Shown piece by piece: positions 1-8,284 of a stretch of 58,587 nt of DNA. A program made the translations under genes and the position numbers. This DNA is from CAZEAN01 sp964510225. Lineage in GTDB: Bacteria; Planctomycetota; Planctomycetia; Isosphaerales; Isosphaeraceae. Every line of letters begins with the position of its first letter. Position 1 is the stretch's first letter. The stretch is taken from contig CAZEAN010000022.1 of assembly GCA_964510225.1 (NCBI GenBank), positions 1 through 58,587 of the forward strand, in the 5' to 3' direction. The notes beneath the pieces were generated by a model, which made no database searches, was not told the DNA's origin, and saw nothing but the letters and a program-made list of their open reading frames with translations.

Positions 1-2
1 TA

Positions 3-641
3 TACTGCACGGTTCTCTTTTTTGGACCGGACGGCCGGTTACTCGGCCGTCACCGTAAGTTAATGCCAACCGCAGCCGAGCGGCTGGTCTGGGGCTTTGG
101 TGATGGATCAACGCTTCCTGTACTCGACACCGAAATTGGAAAGCTGGGGGCAGCGATTTGTTGGGAAAACTACATGCCACTCCTCCGAACACACTTGTAT
201 GCCCAAGGAGTTCAACTTTATTGTGCTCCAACGGCGGATGATCGCGATTCATGGTTGCCATCGATGCGTCATATCGCACTCGAAGGGCGTTGCTTCGTAC
301 TCTCCTGTAATCAGTATACGACTCGATCTGATTATCCTGAGGACTACCCCATTGAAGGCCACACGGACCCTGCCGCAGTGATTTCGAGAGGTGGTTCCTG
401 CATCATCGGTCCACTCGGCCAAGTCCTCGCTGGCCCTGACTTCGACGGACCTTGTATTTTGGTCGCCGACCTCGATCGGTCGATGATCGCCAAGGCAAAG
501 TATGACTTCGATGTCACCGGCCACTACGCCCGCCCCGACGTCTTCCGACTCCTTGTCGATACGCGAGCGAAACCAACGGTCGCCCCTGCAGAACTGGGGA
601 CCTTTACCCCCTCACCCCCAAAACCATCGAGCAGTGATTAA
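3..641 (+). CDS. Nitrilase / carbon-nitrogen hydrolase (5' end outside window)
   Basis: The reading frame is open from the left edge (first full codon at position 3), so the N-terminus with the catalytic Glu is missing; about 212 residues are visible. The other two members of the Glu-Lys-Cys triad are present: Lys in HRKLMPT (around positions 51-71) and Cys in AAICWENYMPLLR (around 150-190). The context CWENYMPL and the following CAPTADDRDSW and HIALEGRCFVLSCNQY segments are typical of true nitrilases rather than of amidases or NAD synthetase domains. Such enzymes hydrolyse organic nitriles to the carboxylic acid and ammonia in the cytoplasm. The C-terminus ends in a Pro/Ser-rich tail. The ATG at 63 is an internal Met, not the start. 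The exact substrate cannot be told. Confidence 0.88.
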   Translation, partial: YCTVLFFGPDGRLLGRHRKLMPTAAERLVWGFGDGSTLPVLDTEIGKLGAAICWENYMPLLRTHLYAQGVQLYCAPTADDRDSWLPSMRHIALEGRCFVLSCNQYTTRSDYPEDYPIEGHTDPAAVISRGGSCIIGPLGQVLAGPDFDGPCILVADLDRSMIAKAKYDFDVTGHYARPDVFRLLVDTRAKPTVAPAELGTFTPSPPKPSSSD

Positions 642-659
642 TGAGCATAGAATCAGAGG

Positions 660-1329
660 TTGAGCAAGAAGATTAAAGAGAGGCCTCGTCGCTATCCCGA
701 AGCCGATCCCTTCATCGAAGCACAGGGCGAGTGGCCTGAATTTCATACAAGCTTTCTGATCTATCGTATCGATGCACTTCTTGATCTACTTTCGGAGCAT
801 CACGCCACGACGGTCGATGAGCAATTCCCACTTTACGAACTCGACGACACGGTGGGGAAAGCCGCAAAACCGGATCTCGCCCTTTTGAAGACTAATGCAC
901 AGGCCTCAGTACAATCCCAGACGAGTTTCATCTCTGCAGTATCAAAAGAATCGACAGATGCTCCTCGAACAGCGGCTCCATCTCATCGAACTCGATTTCT
1001 TAATCTGCAGCAACGGGATGCCCATGGACCGTCTCCTCCCACCGGAAGATTTCTCTGTACTGGTCGCAAGGGCCGAGCCTCGGCCGATCGCCGACGTGTA
1101 CAATTGGTCAATCCGTCATCCCCTCCCAACAATACCGATCCCACTCCGTGTCCCAGATCCAGAGATCCCTCTGAATCGCTCCGAACTCTACACAATTGTG
1201 TTCGATCGTGGTCGCTATGGCCGAAGTCTAAACTATGAACCAGTTGAGGTCATCAACACCCTCCCAATACCCGATTCCGAGAGCGTTCGGATTCAGGAGC
1301 GGACCAAAGGCCCCATCGGAAACGCCTGA
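660..1329 (+). pseudogene. Broken DUF4058 family gene
   Basis: Two pieces of one DUF4058-type protein lie in different frames. The N-terminal piece (TTG at 660, frame kept to about 890) has the family opening: a DPFIE motif, W-x2-FH, then PDLALLK. The C-terminal piece is in the +1 frame from about 930 to 1329 and has LHLIELDFL, VARAEPRP, IPLRVPDPEIPL and VFDRGRYG, matching the family's second half. The roughly 40-60 residues that normally join them are not recognisable, so there seems to be both a deletion and a frame change. DUF4058 proteins are about 250 residues, of unknown function, and common in planctomycetes and cyanobacteria. A sequencing error would explain a frameshift but not the missing middle. 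Confidence 0.7.
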
Positions 1330-1398
1330 ACCCGAGAACCTGTCACGGTGTCATCTCAGGAAGGCTTCACACTATCTAGGGGCTTGAGGTTTGAACCG

Positions 1399-1677
1399 AT
1401 GGCATCACACCAACGTCGTCGCAAGCAGGACGCCCTCGAACGGAAATATCGGAGTGGCAAATCAGCCGCGTCTCGTGATGGTGACCGCCGTCGAAAACAC
1501 CAGGGGCCACTCTACCGGACCATCCAGGGGCAGAAGCAGAAGCTCCGTGAGTGGAACCTCGATGATGGGCCGCCTCCCGATTCACTCTTCACATCGTCTC
1601 CAGGGCCGCCGACTCTTCCTGATTCGTCGAGTGAACCAGCGGAATCCTGCGAACCTAAGCCCACTGACTCCGATTGA
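1399..1677 (+). CDS. Small basic hypothetical protein
   Basis: A 92-codon ORF starting at ATG 1399, very rich in Arg and Lys in its first half (MASHQRRRKQDALERKYR) and in Ser, Pro and acidic residues at the C-terminus. I recognise no family. It sits between the broken DUF4058 gene and the redox operon. Overlapping ORFs of similar size run in other frames here, so it may not be coding. An upstream GTG at 1348 would extend it, without a better ribosome site. Confidence 0.3.
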   Translation: MASHQRRRKQDALERKYRSGKSAASRDGDRRRKHQGPLYRTIQGQKQKLREWNLDDGPPPDSLFTSSPGPPTLPDSSSEPAESCEPKPTDSD

Positions 1678-1771
1678 ACTCGCGCTCCATTGGATCCTTT
1701 CGTTCCACTGGTGAACCCGCTACAATTGCACCGCAGTATTTGGAAGAGTGCGGTTGACCTCGGGAGGAGCG

Positions 1772-4447
1772 ATGCAGTTCAGCGTGCATCGGTTAGGAGC
1801 GGTTGCCTTGCTGGTGATCTCAGGGGTGGTCCTCGGCACTCTGATTACGGTCAACGCCAGTCCTTGCGAAACGCAACGAACCGTCGAAGAAATGCAAGCA
1901 CCGCCAGTGGTAGTCGAGGTAATCGATATCGCCGGTTGTGGAAACTGCCACAAGATTCCTGGCGTACCGAATACCTTCGGAGGAGTGGGCCCAAACCTCC
2001 GGGATCTAGGACTCGCTGCCAACGATCGACGTCCGGGTTACTCAGCTCAACAGTACATCCGCGAATCGATAATTGATCCTGAAGCATTTCTCGCGCCCAA
2101 GGTTGACGGCGGTTCGTATCCTGGTGGTGTCATGTTGAGTGCGTTTGACTCCGCGCTCACGGATAATGAAGTCGAACTGCTCGTCGACTATCTAGCATCT
2201 CTCGGCGTCGGACCGATCGATCAACCTCCAGCCGACGATACAAAGCCATCACCCCTCAGAACCAATCGACCACCCGAGACGCTCCTGCCTCGGGCGGTCT
2301 TCACCGGTACGGAGCCAAACTCAGCGCAAGTTGCATTAGGAAAGTACCTCTTCTTTGATCGCCGACTATCGGGCAACAATTCACTTAGCTGTGCGTCGTG
2401 CCACCGTCCCAAGTTCGGATTTACCGATGGTCGACCCCTCAGTGCAGGATATCCATCAACGAAGTTGTTCCGAAACACGCCAAGCCTGCTCAATGTCGGG
2501 GCACAAGAAACGCTGTATTGGGACGGTCGAATCGAGGGAGGTGATCTCACTTCGGTCATTCGTGATCACCTGATCGAAGCGCATTTCATGAGCATCGACG
2601 GCCGTTTGATGGTGGAGCGGATCAAGCAGGTCGTGGGCTATCCTGAACTCTACCAAGAGGCATTTGGTCAGGAACCAACTTTTGGTCGAAGCCTTGATGC
2701 ATTAGGAGCATACGTTCGCTCCCTTTGGTCCCAGCCTTCGCCCTATGACCGCTATCAAGCAGGTGCGACAGACGCAATCAACGAGGCTGAGGTGGCAGGG
2801 CTCGCATTATTTCAGGGGAAAGCGGGCTGCAATCGCTGCCACAATGGTCCTCTCTTCAGTGACGGCCAATTCCACGACCTCGGCCTGGAGTCGGATCCGA
2901 CAGACTTCCTCGATGAGGATCCCGAACGGTACATCACATTCCGGCGGTTCTTCCGTATTCTGGGGCTTCCTGACTACCGAACACTCCGAGAGGACCCAGG
3001 CCGTGCTGCCGTAACCTTGAAGAAATCCGATCGACGGCGCTTTCGCACCCCAGGACTCCGAGCGCTGAATCTGACGGCCCCCTACATGCACGATGGTCGC
3101 TTCGATACTCTTGAAGATGTCGTTCAATTCTACAACGCGGGTGCGGGTCCGCATCAGACTGCAGGATTGGAACCACTGGGACTCACAGGGAGCGAAGTGG
3201 ACCAACTGGTCGCCTTCCTCCGAACGCTCAGTGGACCAACAATCGGGGTTGAATCACCGAGAAGCCCTCCTTATGCAGTGAGACCACCTCCATCCGTCGA
3301 GCGAGCTAATCGTGATCAGACGGACGGGGATGATGGAGATCCGCTACTGATATCCGATCAAGTGGTCTCACAGCTTGACACGGGTCAGAAACCAATCACT
3401 CCACTTTCTCCCGTACCTGAACCCGCCGACAATCCCACCACCCCAGAAAAAGTCGCGCTAGGGCGGTTACTTTACTTTGATCGCCGGATGTCGGGTGATG
3501 GATCCGTAAGTTGTAACACCTGCCATTCGAGTTCGACGGGGTTTGCGGCCACTTCCCGGATTTCAATGGGTGGTACGGGTACCAGTCATTGGCGGAACTC
3601 GATGTCGTTGCTCAACGCCGGTTACTACACTCGCTACAACTGGGAGGGCGCTGCCACCAGTATCGAGGCACAAAATGCTGGGGCATGGTCAGGTGCTGTT
3701 GCTGGAAATCTAGATTCTGCCCTTGCTGAAGAACGTCTCGCCCAAGTCCCGGAGTATCGCCAACGCTTTCGGGAGGCGTTCGGTGCTCCTTACCCCACCT
3801 GGGGTAATGCGCTCAAAGCACTCGCTTCCTACCAACGCACACTCAACAGCCGTAACGTGCCCTTCGATATGTTTCTCGAAGGAGACACTACAGCACTCTC
3901 GGAGTCAGCAACTCGTGGATACGATCTCTTTCAGGGTAAGGCGGGGTGTATCCAATGTCATCATGGGCCTCTCTTGAGTGATCTCTCCCATCACGCACTT
4001 GGTGTCCCGAGAAATGAAGAACTAGTGACGAGTCCACTTCGTCAGATCACGTTTCGGTATGAGCAGGCAATTAAAGGTGTACCGAGGCCTGTTTATGATC
4101 AGGCAACTGCCGACTACGGCCTCTACTACCTCACGAAGCGGCTTGAAGATCGAGGTAGTTTTAAGACCCCAACACTCCGTGAGATCTCTCGAACGGCTCC
4201 CTACATGCACAACGGCGTATTTGAGAGACTCGAAGAGGTGGTGGAATTCTATGATCGGGGTGGCGGTGAACACCGGAACAAAGATCCTCGACTCCGGCCA
4301 CTCGAGCTTTCTGACCAAGAAAAACGCGACTTGATCGCCTTCCTGGAAAGTCTCTCTGGTGATCCCATCGTTGAGCCTGTTCTAGATTCTCCTCCCTACG
4401 GTACCTACATTCCTTACACCGGTAACTCTGTGGAGGCCTTCCCGTGA
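1772..4447 (+). CDS. Five-heme fusion: cytochrome c domain plus two MauG/di-heme peroxidase domains
   Basis: An 891-residue secreted protein. The start at ATG 1772 is favoured by a GGGAGGAG ribosome site just upstream and puts a signal-anchor (LGAVALLVISGVVLGTLI) at residues 6-25. Five CxxCH heme sites are visible: CGNCH at about residue 56, CASCH at 207, CNRCH at 353, CNTCH at 581 and CIQCH at 726. The first belongs to a class I cytochrome c domain whose likely axial Met is in GGVMLSAF. The rest form two tandem copies of the di-heme peroxidase/MauG fold, each with LGxxLFFDRR or LGRLLYFDRR, then CxxCH, then an ALFQGKAGC or DLFQGKAGC second heme site, and TPxLRxxxxTAPYMH near the end. The gene overlaps the Rieske gene by four bases. 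Iodate reductase operons encode two separate di-heme peroxidases (IdrP1, IdrP2); here both would be one chain with an added cytochrome. It may carry electrons to or from the Mo enzyme or remove peroxide; that is inference. Confidence 0.9.
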   Translation: MQFSVHRLGAVALLVISGVVLGTLITVNASPCETQRTVEEMQAPPVVVEVIDIAGCGNCHKIPGVPNTFGGVGPNLRDLGLAANDRRPGYSAQQYIRESIIDPEAFLAPKVDGGSYPGGVMLSAFDSALTDNEVELLVDYLASLGVGPIDQPPADDTKPSPLRTNRPPETLLPRAVFTGTEPNSAQVALGKYLFFDRRLSGNNSLSCASCHRPKFGFTDGRPLSAGYPSTKLFRNTPSLLNVGAQETLYWDGRIEGGDLTSVIRDHLIEAHFMSIDGRLMVERIKQVVGYPELYQEAFGQEPTFGRSLDALGAYVRSLWSQPSPYDRYQAGATDAINEAEVAGLALFQGKAGCNRCHNGPLFSDGQFHDLGLESDPTDFLDEDPERYITFRRFFRILGLPDYRTLREDPGRAAVTLKKSDRRRFRTPGLRALNLTAPYMHDGRFDTLEDVVQFYNAGAGPHQTAGLEPLGLTGSEVDQLVAFLRTLSGPTIGVESPRSPPYAVRPPPSVERANRDQTDGDDGDPLLISDQVVSQLDTGQKPITPLSPVPEPADNPTTPEKVALGRLLYFDRRMSGDGSVSCNTCHSSSTGFAATSRISMGGTGTSHWRNSMSLLNAGYYTRYNWEGAATSIEAQNAGAWSGAVAGNLDSALAEERLAQVPEYRQRFREAFGAPYPTWGNALKALASYQRTLNSRNVPFDMFLEGDTTALSESATRGYDLFQGKAGCIQCHHGPLLSDLSHHALGVPRNEELVTSPLRQITFRYEQAIKGVPRPVYDQATADYGLYYLTKRLEDRGSFKTPTLREISRTAPYMHNGVFERLEEVVEFYDRGGGEHRNKDPRLRPLELSDQEKRDLIAFLESLSGDPIVEPVLDSPPYGTYIPYTGNSVEAFP

Positions 4448-5037
4448 CACCTCCCAAGTCTGACGATCCCGATCAATGCGAGCAAACTTGCAAGTCATCG
4501 GGTCTTATCCGTCGCGATTTCCTCTTCGCGGCTGGAGCTTCGATGATCACGCTCGCTCTCCCTCAGTCATCTCAGAGCGAGCACACCAATCTCACTCTTC
4601 AGGCCCGGGTTGCCAACTATCCACGGAAACGACTCGGTCAATTCAGCAACCTACGACCAGGTGAAACCAAGCTTTTCCAGTATCCGTGGGACCATCCAAA
4701 TTGTGCCAACGCGCTACTCATGCTTGAGCAAGAAGCTGGCGGAGGTGTGGGGCCAGATCGTAACGTGGTGGCCTTCAATACACTCTGTCCCCACATGGGA
4801 CAGATTCTGCCTCGACGTTCTTTCCAAGGGTCGCTCGGCGTAGCCGGTCCTTGTCCCTGGCATTGGTCAACATACGACCTTACGAGATACGGGATGGTTG
4901 TCAGTGGTCACGCAGCACAGGGCCTCCCTCAGGTTCTCCTGGAGCTTGAGGGAGACGATCTTTATGCAATAGGAGTCCAAGGTCTGATCTATGGATTCCA
5001 TGATCTGCGGCGTGCACCCGATTCTTCCAACGAATAG
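4444..5037 (+). CDS. Rieske 2Fe-2S small subunit, Aio/IdrB type
   Basis: A 197-residue protein starting at GTG 4444, which overlaps the upstream stop as GTGA, implying translational coupling. A twin-arginine signal (IRRDFLFAAGASMITLAL, residues 22-39) shows export of a folded subunit. The Rieske ligands are Cys115/His117 in CPHMGQ and Cys137/His140 in CPWHW. The C-terminal stretch LYAIGVQGLIYGFHDL closely matches the end of arsenite oxidase small subunits. The two extra cysteines that form a disulfide by the cluster in the Alcaligenes enzyme are absent (Gln120 and Trp139 instead), and the spacing between the two ligand pairs is longer, 19 rather than 15 residues. In this family the subunit transfers electrons between the Mo/3Fe-4S subunit and a c-type cytochrome, and it carries the partner across the membrane by Tat. 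Confidence 0.9.
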   Translation: MTPPKSDDPDQCEQTCKSSGLIRRDFLFAAGASMITLALPQSSQSEHTNLTLQARVANYPRKRLGQFSNLRPGETKLFQYPWDHPNCANALLMLEQEAGGGVGPDRNVVAFNTLCPHMGQILPRRSFQGSLGVAGPCPWHWSTYDLTRYGMVVSGHAAQGLPQVLLELEGDDLYAIGVQGLIYGFHDLRRAPDSSNE

Positions 5038-5063
5038 ACTCCCTCCTGAGCTGATCTCTTATC

Positions 5064-7736
5064 ATGACTACCGAGTCCCAGAACGTTACAGGCAAGATGA
5101 GCGACCACGTTCCACTTCCGCCCGCCGATGCAACTGTAACTACCACCGCTTGCGCTTACTGTATTGTTGGTTGCGGATATAAGGCCTACACCTGGCCAGT
5201 AGGCACCAAAGGGGGCTCAGACCGCGATAAAAATGCACTAGGAATCGATTTCCCATCCGCACTCACGGGGACAGCCTGGGTTACACCTAACCAACGCAAC
5301 ATCGTCAAGGTTGACGGGCAGGACCACCACCTTGTTGTAATAGCGGACCACGAGGCCGTCGTGGTCAACCCTGGTGGAAACTTTTCGATTCGTGGTGGCA
5401 CTCTTGCCCTCAAGTGTCACTCGGCGGAAACTCCAACCCGAGATCGACTCCACTATCCTCAGATTCGAATTAACGGGAAACTAGAACGTGTCGACTGGGA
5501 GACAGCGACCGATGTTATGGCTGCAGTAAGTCGCCATGTCTTGGCCAGCTATGGTGAATCGGCCTGGGCAATGAAGACGTACTCCTATGAGTTCTTCGAA
5601 AATACCTATGCGATTACGAAGCTCGCCTTTGACTCGATCAAAACTCCAGCGTTCTCGCAACACGATAAACCCTCGATGGGGAGCGATACACCTGGGATCG
5701 ATGACGCTGGGATTAAGACGTTCGGTCCATCGTACAGGGATTGGGGGGACGCAGATGTCCTCTTTCTCTCAGGGACCGACCCCTATGAAACGAAAACCGT
5801 TGTTTTCACTGAATGGATGATGCGCCCCGAGGCAAAGATCATCATGGCACTCCCCAGAAGGACTGCGGGAGTCGCGTATGCTGAATCCAATGGAGGTCTT
5901 TTTCTGCAACTCCGCCCTGGAACGGACACCCTGCTGCACCTTGCGATGGTTCGACTCATCCTGGAACGAGGGTGGGAGGATCGCGAATTCCTGAATCGTT
6001 GGATTGCCAATGCTTGGGAAATTGACATGGGGATGGGTCGCGGGACTCGGAACACCCCGTGGCAATGGCGGACGACCTGGGGAAAAATTGGTGCCTTAAG
6101 TTTGGAAGATTACAAGCAGTGGCTCCTCTCGTATCAACCTGCGGAACTCGTTTTCGCAGCGCAGGAAACAGGAGTACCGGCAGACAAGATTATAGCAGCC
6201 GCGGAGTTACTGACAGGGGCAGGGGGACCTCGGCCCAAGGCTAGCTTCGGGTTTGAGAAGGGGAACTATTGGAGCAACAACTACACCAACACTGCAAGCT
6301 TTGCTGCACTCGGCTTGATTTGTGGTGCCGGAAACCGGTCAGGTCAAGTAATTGGTCGCCTGGGTGGACACCAGCGAGGCTGGATCTCGGCAGCATCCTA
6401 TCCAATCGACAAATCACCGGGACGCTTACCGGGACGCCGGAAGATTGAGATGGATCTCGATCGTTGGGTGGAGCAGGGGCATGTTCGATTTGCCTGGGTA
6501 ATTGGTACCACCTGGACTGGTGCAATGGCGGCCAGCCAGGAACTTGCAGCGACGATCCGTTCCCAGACGGTCCAAAACCCGCATCAGGTCACTAGCACAG
6601 CGACTCCGGAGATCATCGAAACACTCATCCGACGGGTCGATTCTGGTGGTATGGTCTTAGTCGACTCAGACATCTACCCTATCGAACCGATTGGAACGGA
6701 ACTGGCCGACATCGTGCTCCCTGCTGCAGCCTGGGGTGAACATGATGGGGCTCGATGTAATGGTGAACGTCGTCTTCGATTGTACGGTCAGTTTTATGAC
6801 CCACCAGGTGAGGCCAAACCGGATTGGTGGGCGATCGCTCAGTTCGCACAAAAGATGGGTTTCGAAGGCTACGGTTGGAAGGAAGACAACGACGTCTTCG
6901 TCGAAGCTGCGCGGTTCAGTCGCGGCGGCATCCTCGACTACTACCCGCTCGTTTGGAAGGCACAGCAGGATGGCCAGAAGCCTCATGAATTGCTCCGATC
7001 CTATGGAACAACAGGGATCCAATGCCCCATTCGGATGGAATCGGGTGAGCTGGTTGGGACAACAAGACTGCACGATTCGACCCTCAAACTCGGTGCACCT
7101 GAAGGACCAGCGGTACACGCTAAGTGGCTTACGGCGTTCAACTCTCACAGTGGGAAAGCACTCTTGATTCAGAGCCCTTGGGAACTCTTTGCAGACTATT
7201 ACGAGCGGATTAAACCAGATCGAAGCAAGGGTGAGTTTTGGGTCACTTGTGGTCGGATTAATGAGCTCTGGCAGTCAGCGTTCGATGGTGATCGAAAGCC
7301 TTTCATTGCCCAACGTTGGCCGGAACACTTTGTTGAGATCCACCCCGATGATGCCTCCGAGTTTAAAATCGAAAGTGGCGATTATGTCGAGCTTTTTAGC
7401 GACGACATCCTGATTCAGACGGGCGGTATCCACGCAACCAAGCCAACCGAACTCGGATACCGTTGGCTTGAAGAAAAGGGCTTCATCCGGACCGGGTCGG
7501 GGCGTGTTGAAGGGGTCGCGATGGTGACGCCTGCTGTTGCTCCTGGGGTGTTGTTTACGTACTTCCTTCGACCAGGTAACCCAGCCAATAGTCTTGTTCA
7601 TCGAGTGCCCGACCCCATTAGTAATCGCTATCGATTCAAACTTGGGAAGGCCTTCGTCAAGAATCTCGGCCCGTCCCCGTACAAACATGACCGACGGTTT
7701 ATGAGCTTCCAGCGTCGTGATATCGGGCCAGCTTGA
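5064..7736 (+). CDS. Molybdopterin oxidoreductase large subunit, arsenite oxidase/iodate reductase (AioA/IdrA) group
   Basis: An 890-residue DMSO-reductase-superfamily subunit. The N-terminal cluster motif is C30-x2-C33-x3-C37 in CAYCIVGCGY, followed exactly 70 residues later by Ser108 in NFSIRGG. This C-x2-C-x3-C-x70-S pattern is the 3Fe-4S signature of the Aio/Idr clade. Further matches are YxxxFFENTYAITKLAF, GPSYRDWGDAD, GTDPYETKT, RLGGHQRGW, NGERRLRLYGQFYDPPG and FWVTCGRINELWQSAFD. Of the four residues lining the arsenite site in Alcaligenes AioA, His195, Arg419 and His423 align with His200, Arg432 and His436; Glu203 is replaced by Asp208. There is no signal peptide, as expected if it rides on the Rieske partner's Tat signal. 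ATG 5097 is an alternative start. Substrate is uncertain: arsenite oxidation or iodate reduction are the two known options nearby. Confidence 0.88.
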   Translation: MTTESQNVTGKMSDHVPLPPADATVTTTACAYCIVGCGYKAYTWPVGTKGGSDRDKNALGIDFPSALTGTAWVTPNQRNIVKVDGQDHHLVVIADHEAVVVNPGGNFSIRGGTLALKCHSAETPTRDRLHYPQIRINGKLERVDWETATDVMAAVSRHVLASYGESAWAMKTYSYEFFENTYAITKLAFDSIKTPAFSQHDKPSMGSDTPGIDDAGIKTFGPSYRDWGDADVLFLSGTDPYETKTVVFTEWMMRPEAKIIMALPRRTAGVAYAESNGGLFLQLRPGTDTLLHLAMVRLILERGWEDREFLNRWIANAWEIDMGMGRGTRNTPWQWRTTWGKIGALSLEDYKQWLLSYQPAELVFAAQETGVPADKIIAAAELLTGAGGPRPKASFGFEKGNYWSNNYTNTASFAALGLICGAGNRSGQVIGRLGGHQRGWISAASYPIDKSPGRLPGRRKIEMDLDRWVEQGHVRFAWVIGTTWTGAMAASQELAATIRSQTVQNPHQVTSTATPEIIETLIRRVDSGGMVLVDSDIYPIEPIGTELADIVLPAAAWGEHDGARCNGERRLRLYGQFYDPPGEAKPDWWAIAQFAQKMGFEGYGWKEDNDVFVEAARFSRGGILDYYPLVWKAQQDGQKPHELLRSYGTTGIQCPIRMESGELVGTTRLHDSTLKLGAPEGPAVHAKWLTAFNSHSGKALLIQSPWELFADYYERIKPDRSKGEFWVTCGRINELWQSAFDGDRKPFIAQRWPEHFVEIHPDDASEFKIESGDYVELFSDDILIQTGGIHATKPTELGYRWLEEKGFIRTGSGRVEGVAMVTPAVAPGVLFTYFLRPGNPANSLVHRVPDPISNRYRFKLGKAFVKNLGPSPYKHDRRFMSFQRRDIGPA

Positions 7737-7845
7737 TCATCTACCCAACCAGTTTGAGTAAGACTGAGACTTGCCCCATCACGAGACCTGATCATACCCA
7801 ATGGACAACTTGATTTTTTGTTCGTTGCTCTATCGGACTAACAAG

Positions 7846-7875
7846 TTGACAGGTAGCTAGGAGGGCCGCTACGAT
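7846..7875 (+). promoter_or_regulatory. Sigma-70-like promoter for the riboswitch leader
   Basis: A perfect TTGACA (7846-7851), an 18-base spacer and TACGAT (7870-7875) lie just before the riboswitch, whose P1 stem starts at 7898. The implied start near 7882 fits a transcript opening with the aptamer. Confidence 0.6.
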
Positions 7876-7897
7876 TCTTTTGCTCAACACTCATGGA

Positions 7898-8104
7898 GTA
7901 GGTGACTGGGACTTGCGTTCAAGCAAGTCTTGGTAAACAGGGAATCCGGTGTAACTCCGGAGCGGCCCCGCCGCTGTATCCGGGCGTTCTAATCGAGGCT
8001 CATCCCCTCCTTCAGCCATTGTCAGCAATACGGTCTTGGGAAACCTTGATCGTGAGCTGATGAGAAGGCTTGAGACTCGAAGCTCGGGAGCCAGAAGACC
8101 TACC
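7898..8104 (+). promoter_or_regulatory. Cobalamin riboswitch
   Basis: The conserved B12-box region is clear: AACAGGGAATCCGGTG (from about 7936), then CTCCGGAGCGGCCCCGCC and GCTGTA. Downstream are GCCATTG, GAGAAGGC and AGCCAGAAGACC, in the order of the AdoCbl-type cobalamin aptamer. The P1 helix closes perfectly: GTAGGT at 7898-7903 pairs with ACCTAC at 8098-8103. It precedes the DUF1559 gene by about 180 bases and follows a good promoter, so it should repress the DUF1559/DUF4465 genes when cobalamin is plentiful. I could not identify the expression platform with confidence. Confidence 0.93.
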
Positions 8105-8284
8105 TATTCCATCGCCGACCATGCCTTGCGCGGGACAGGTCCGTCGGTTATGCGTTTCTCAACGAACCTACCTTCATTCTCAACCAATCGAGGATTCGCC
8201 GTAGTGCGTCTGCCGATTGATCGGGGGCCTCGTCCAGCACGAAAAGCCCTCGTTTAAGCGCTTGCGCTCGCGGTTTACGAGATC

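Noticed and set aside
5064..7736. Formate dehydrogenase, nitrate reductase or ArrA identity for the Mo subunit
   Set aside because: Those carry a 4Fe-4S motif with a fourth Cys. The C-x2-C-x3-C-x70-S spacing and the Rieske partner are specific to the Aio/Idr group.
8036..8257. 73-residue plus-strand ORF between riboswitch and DUF1559 gene
   Set aside because: It starts inside the conserved aptamer and has no recognisable protein features.
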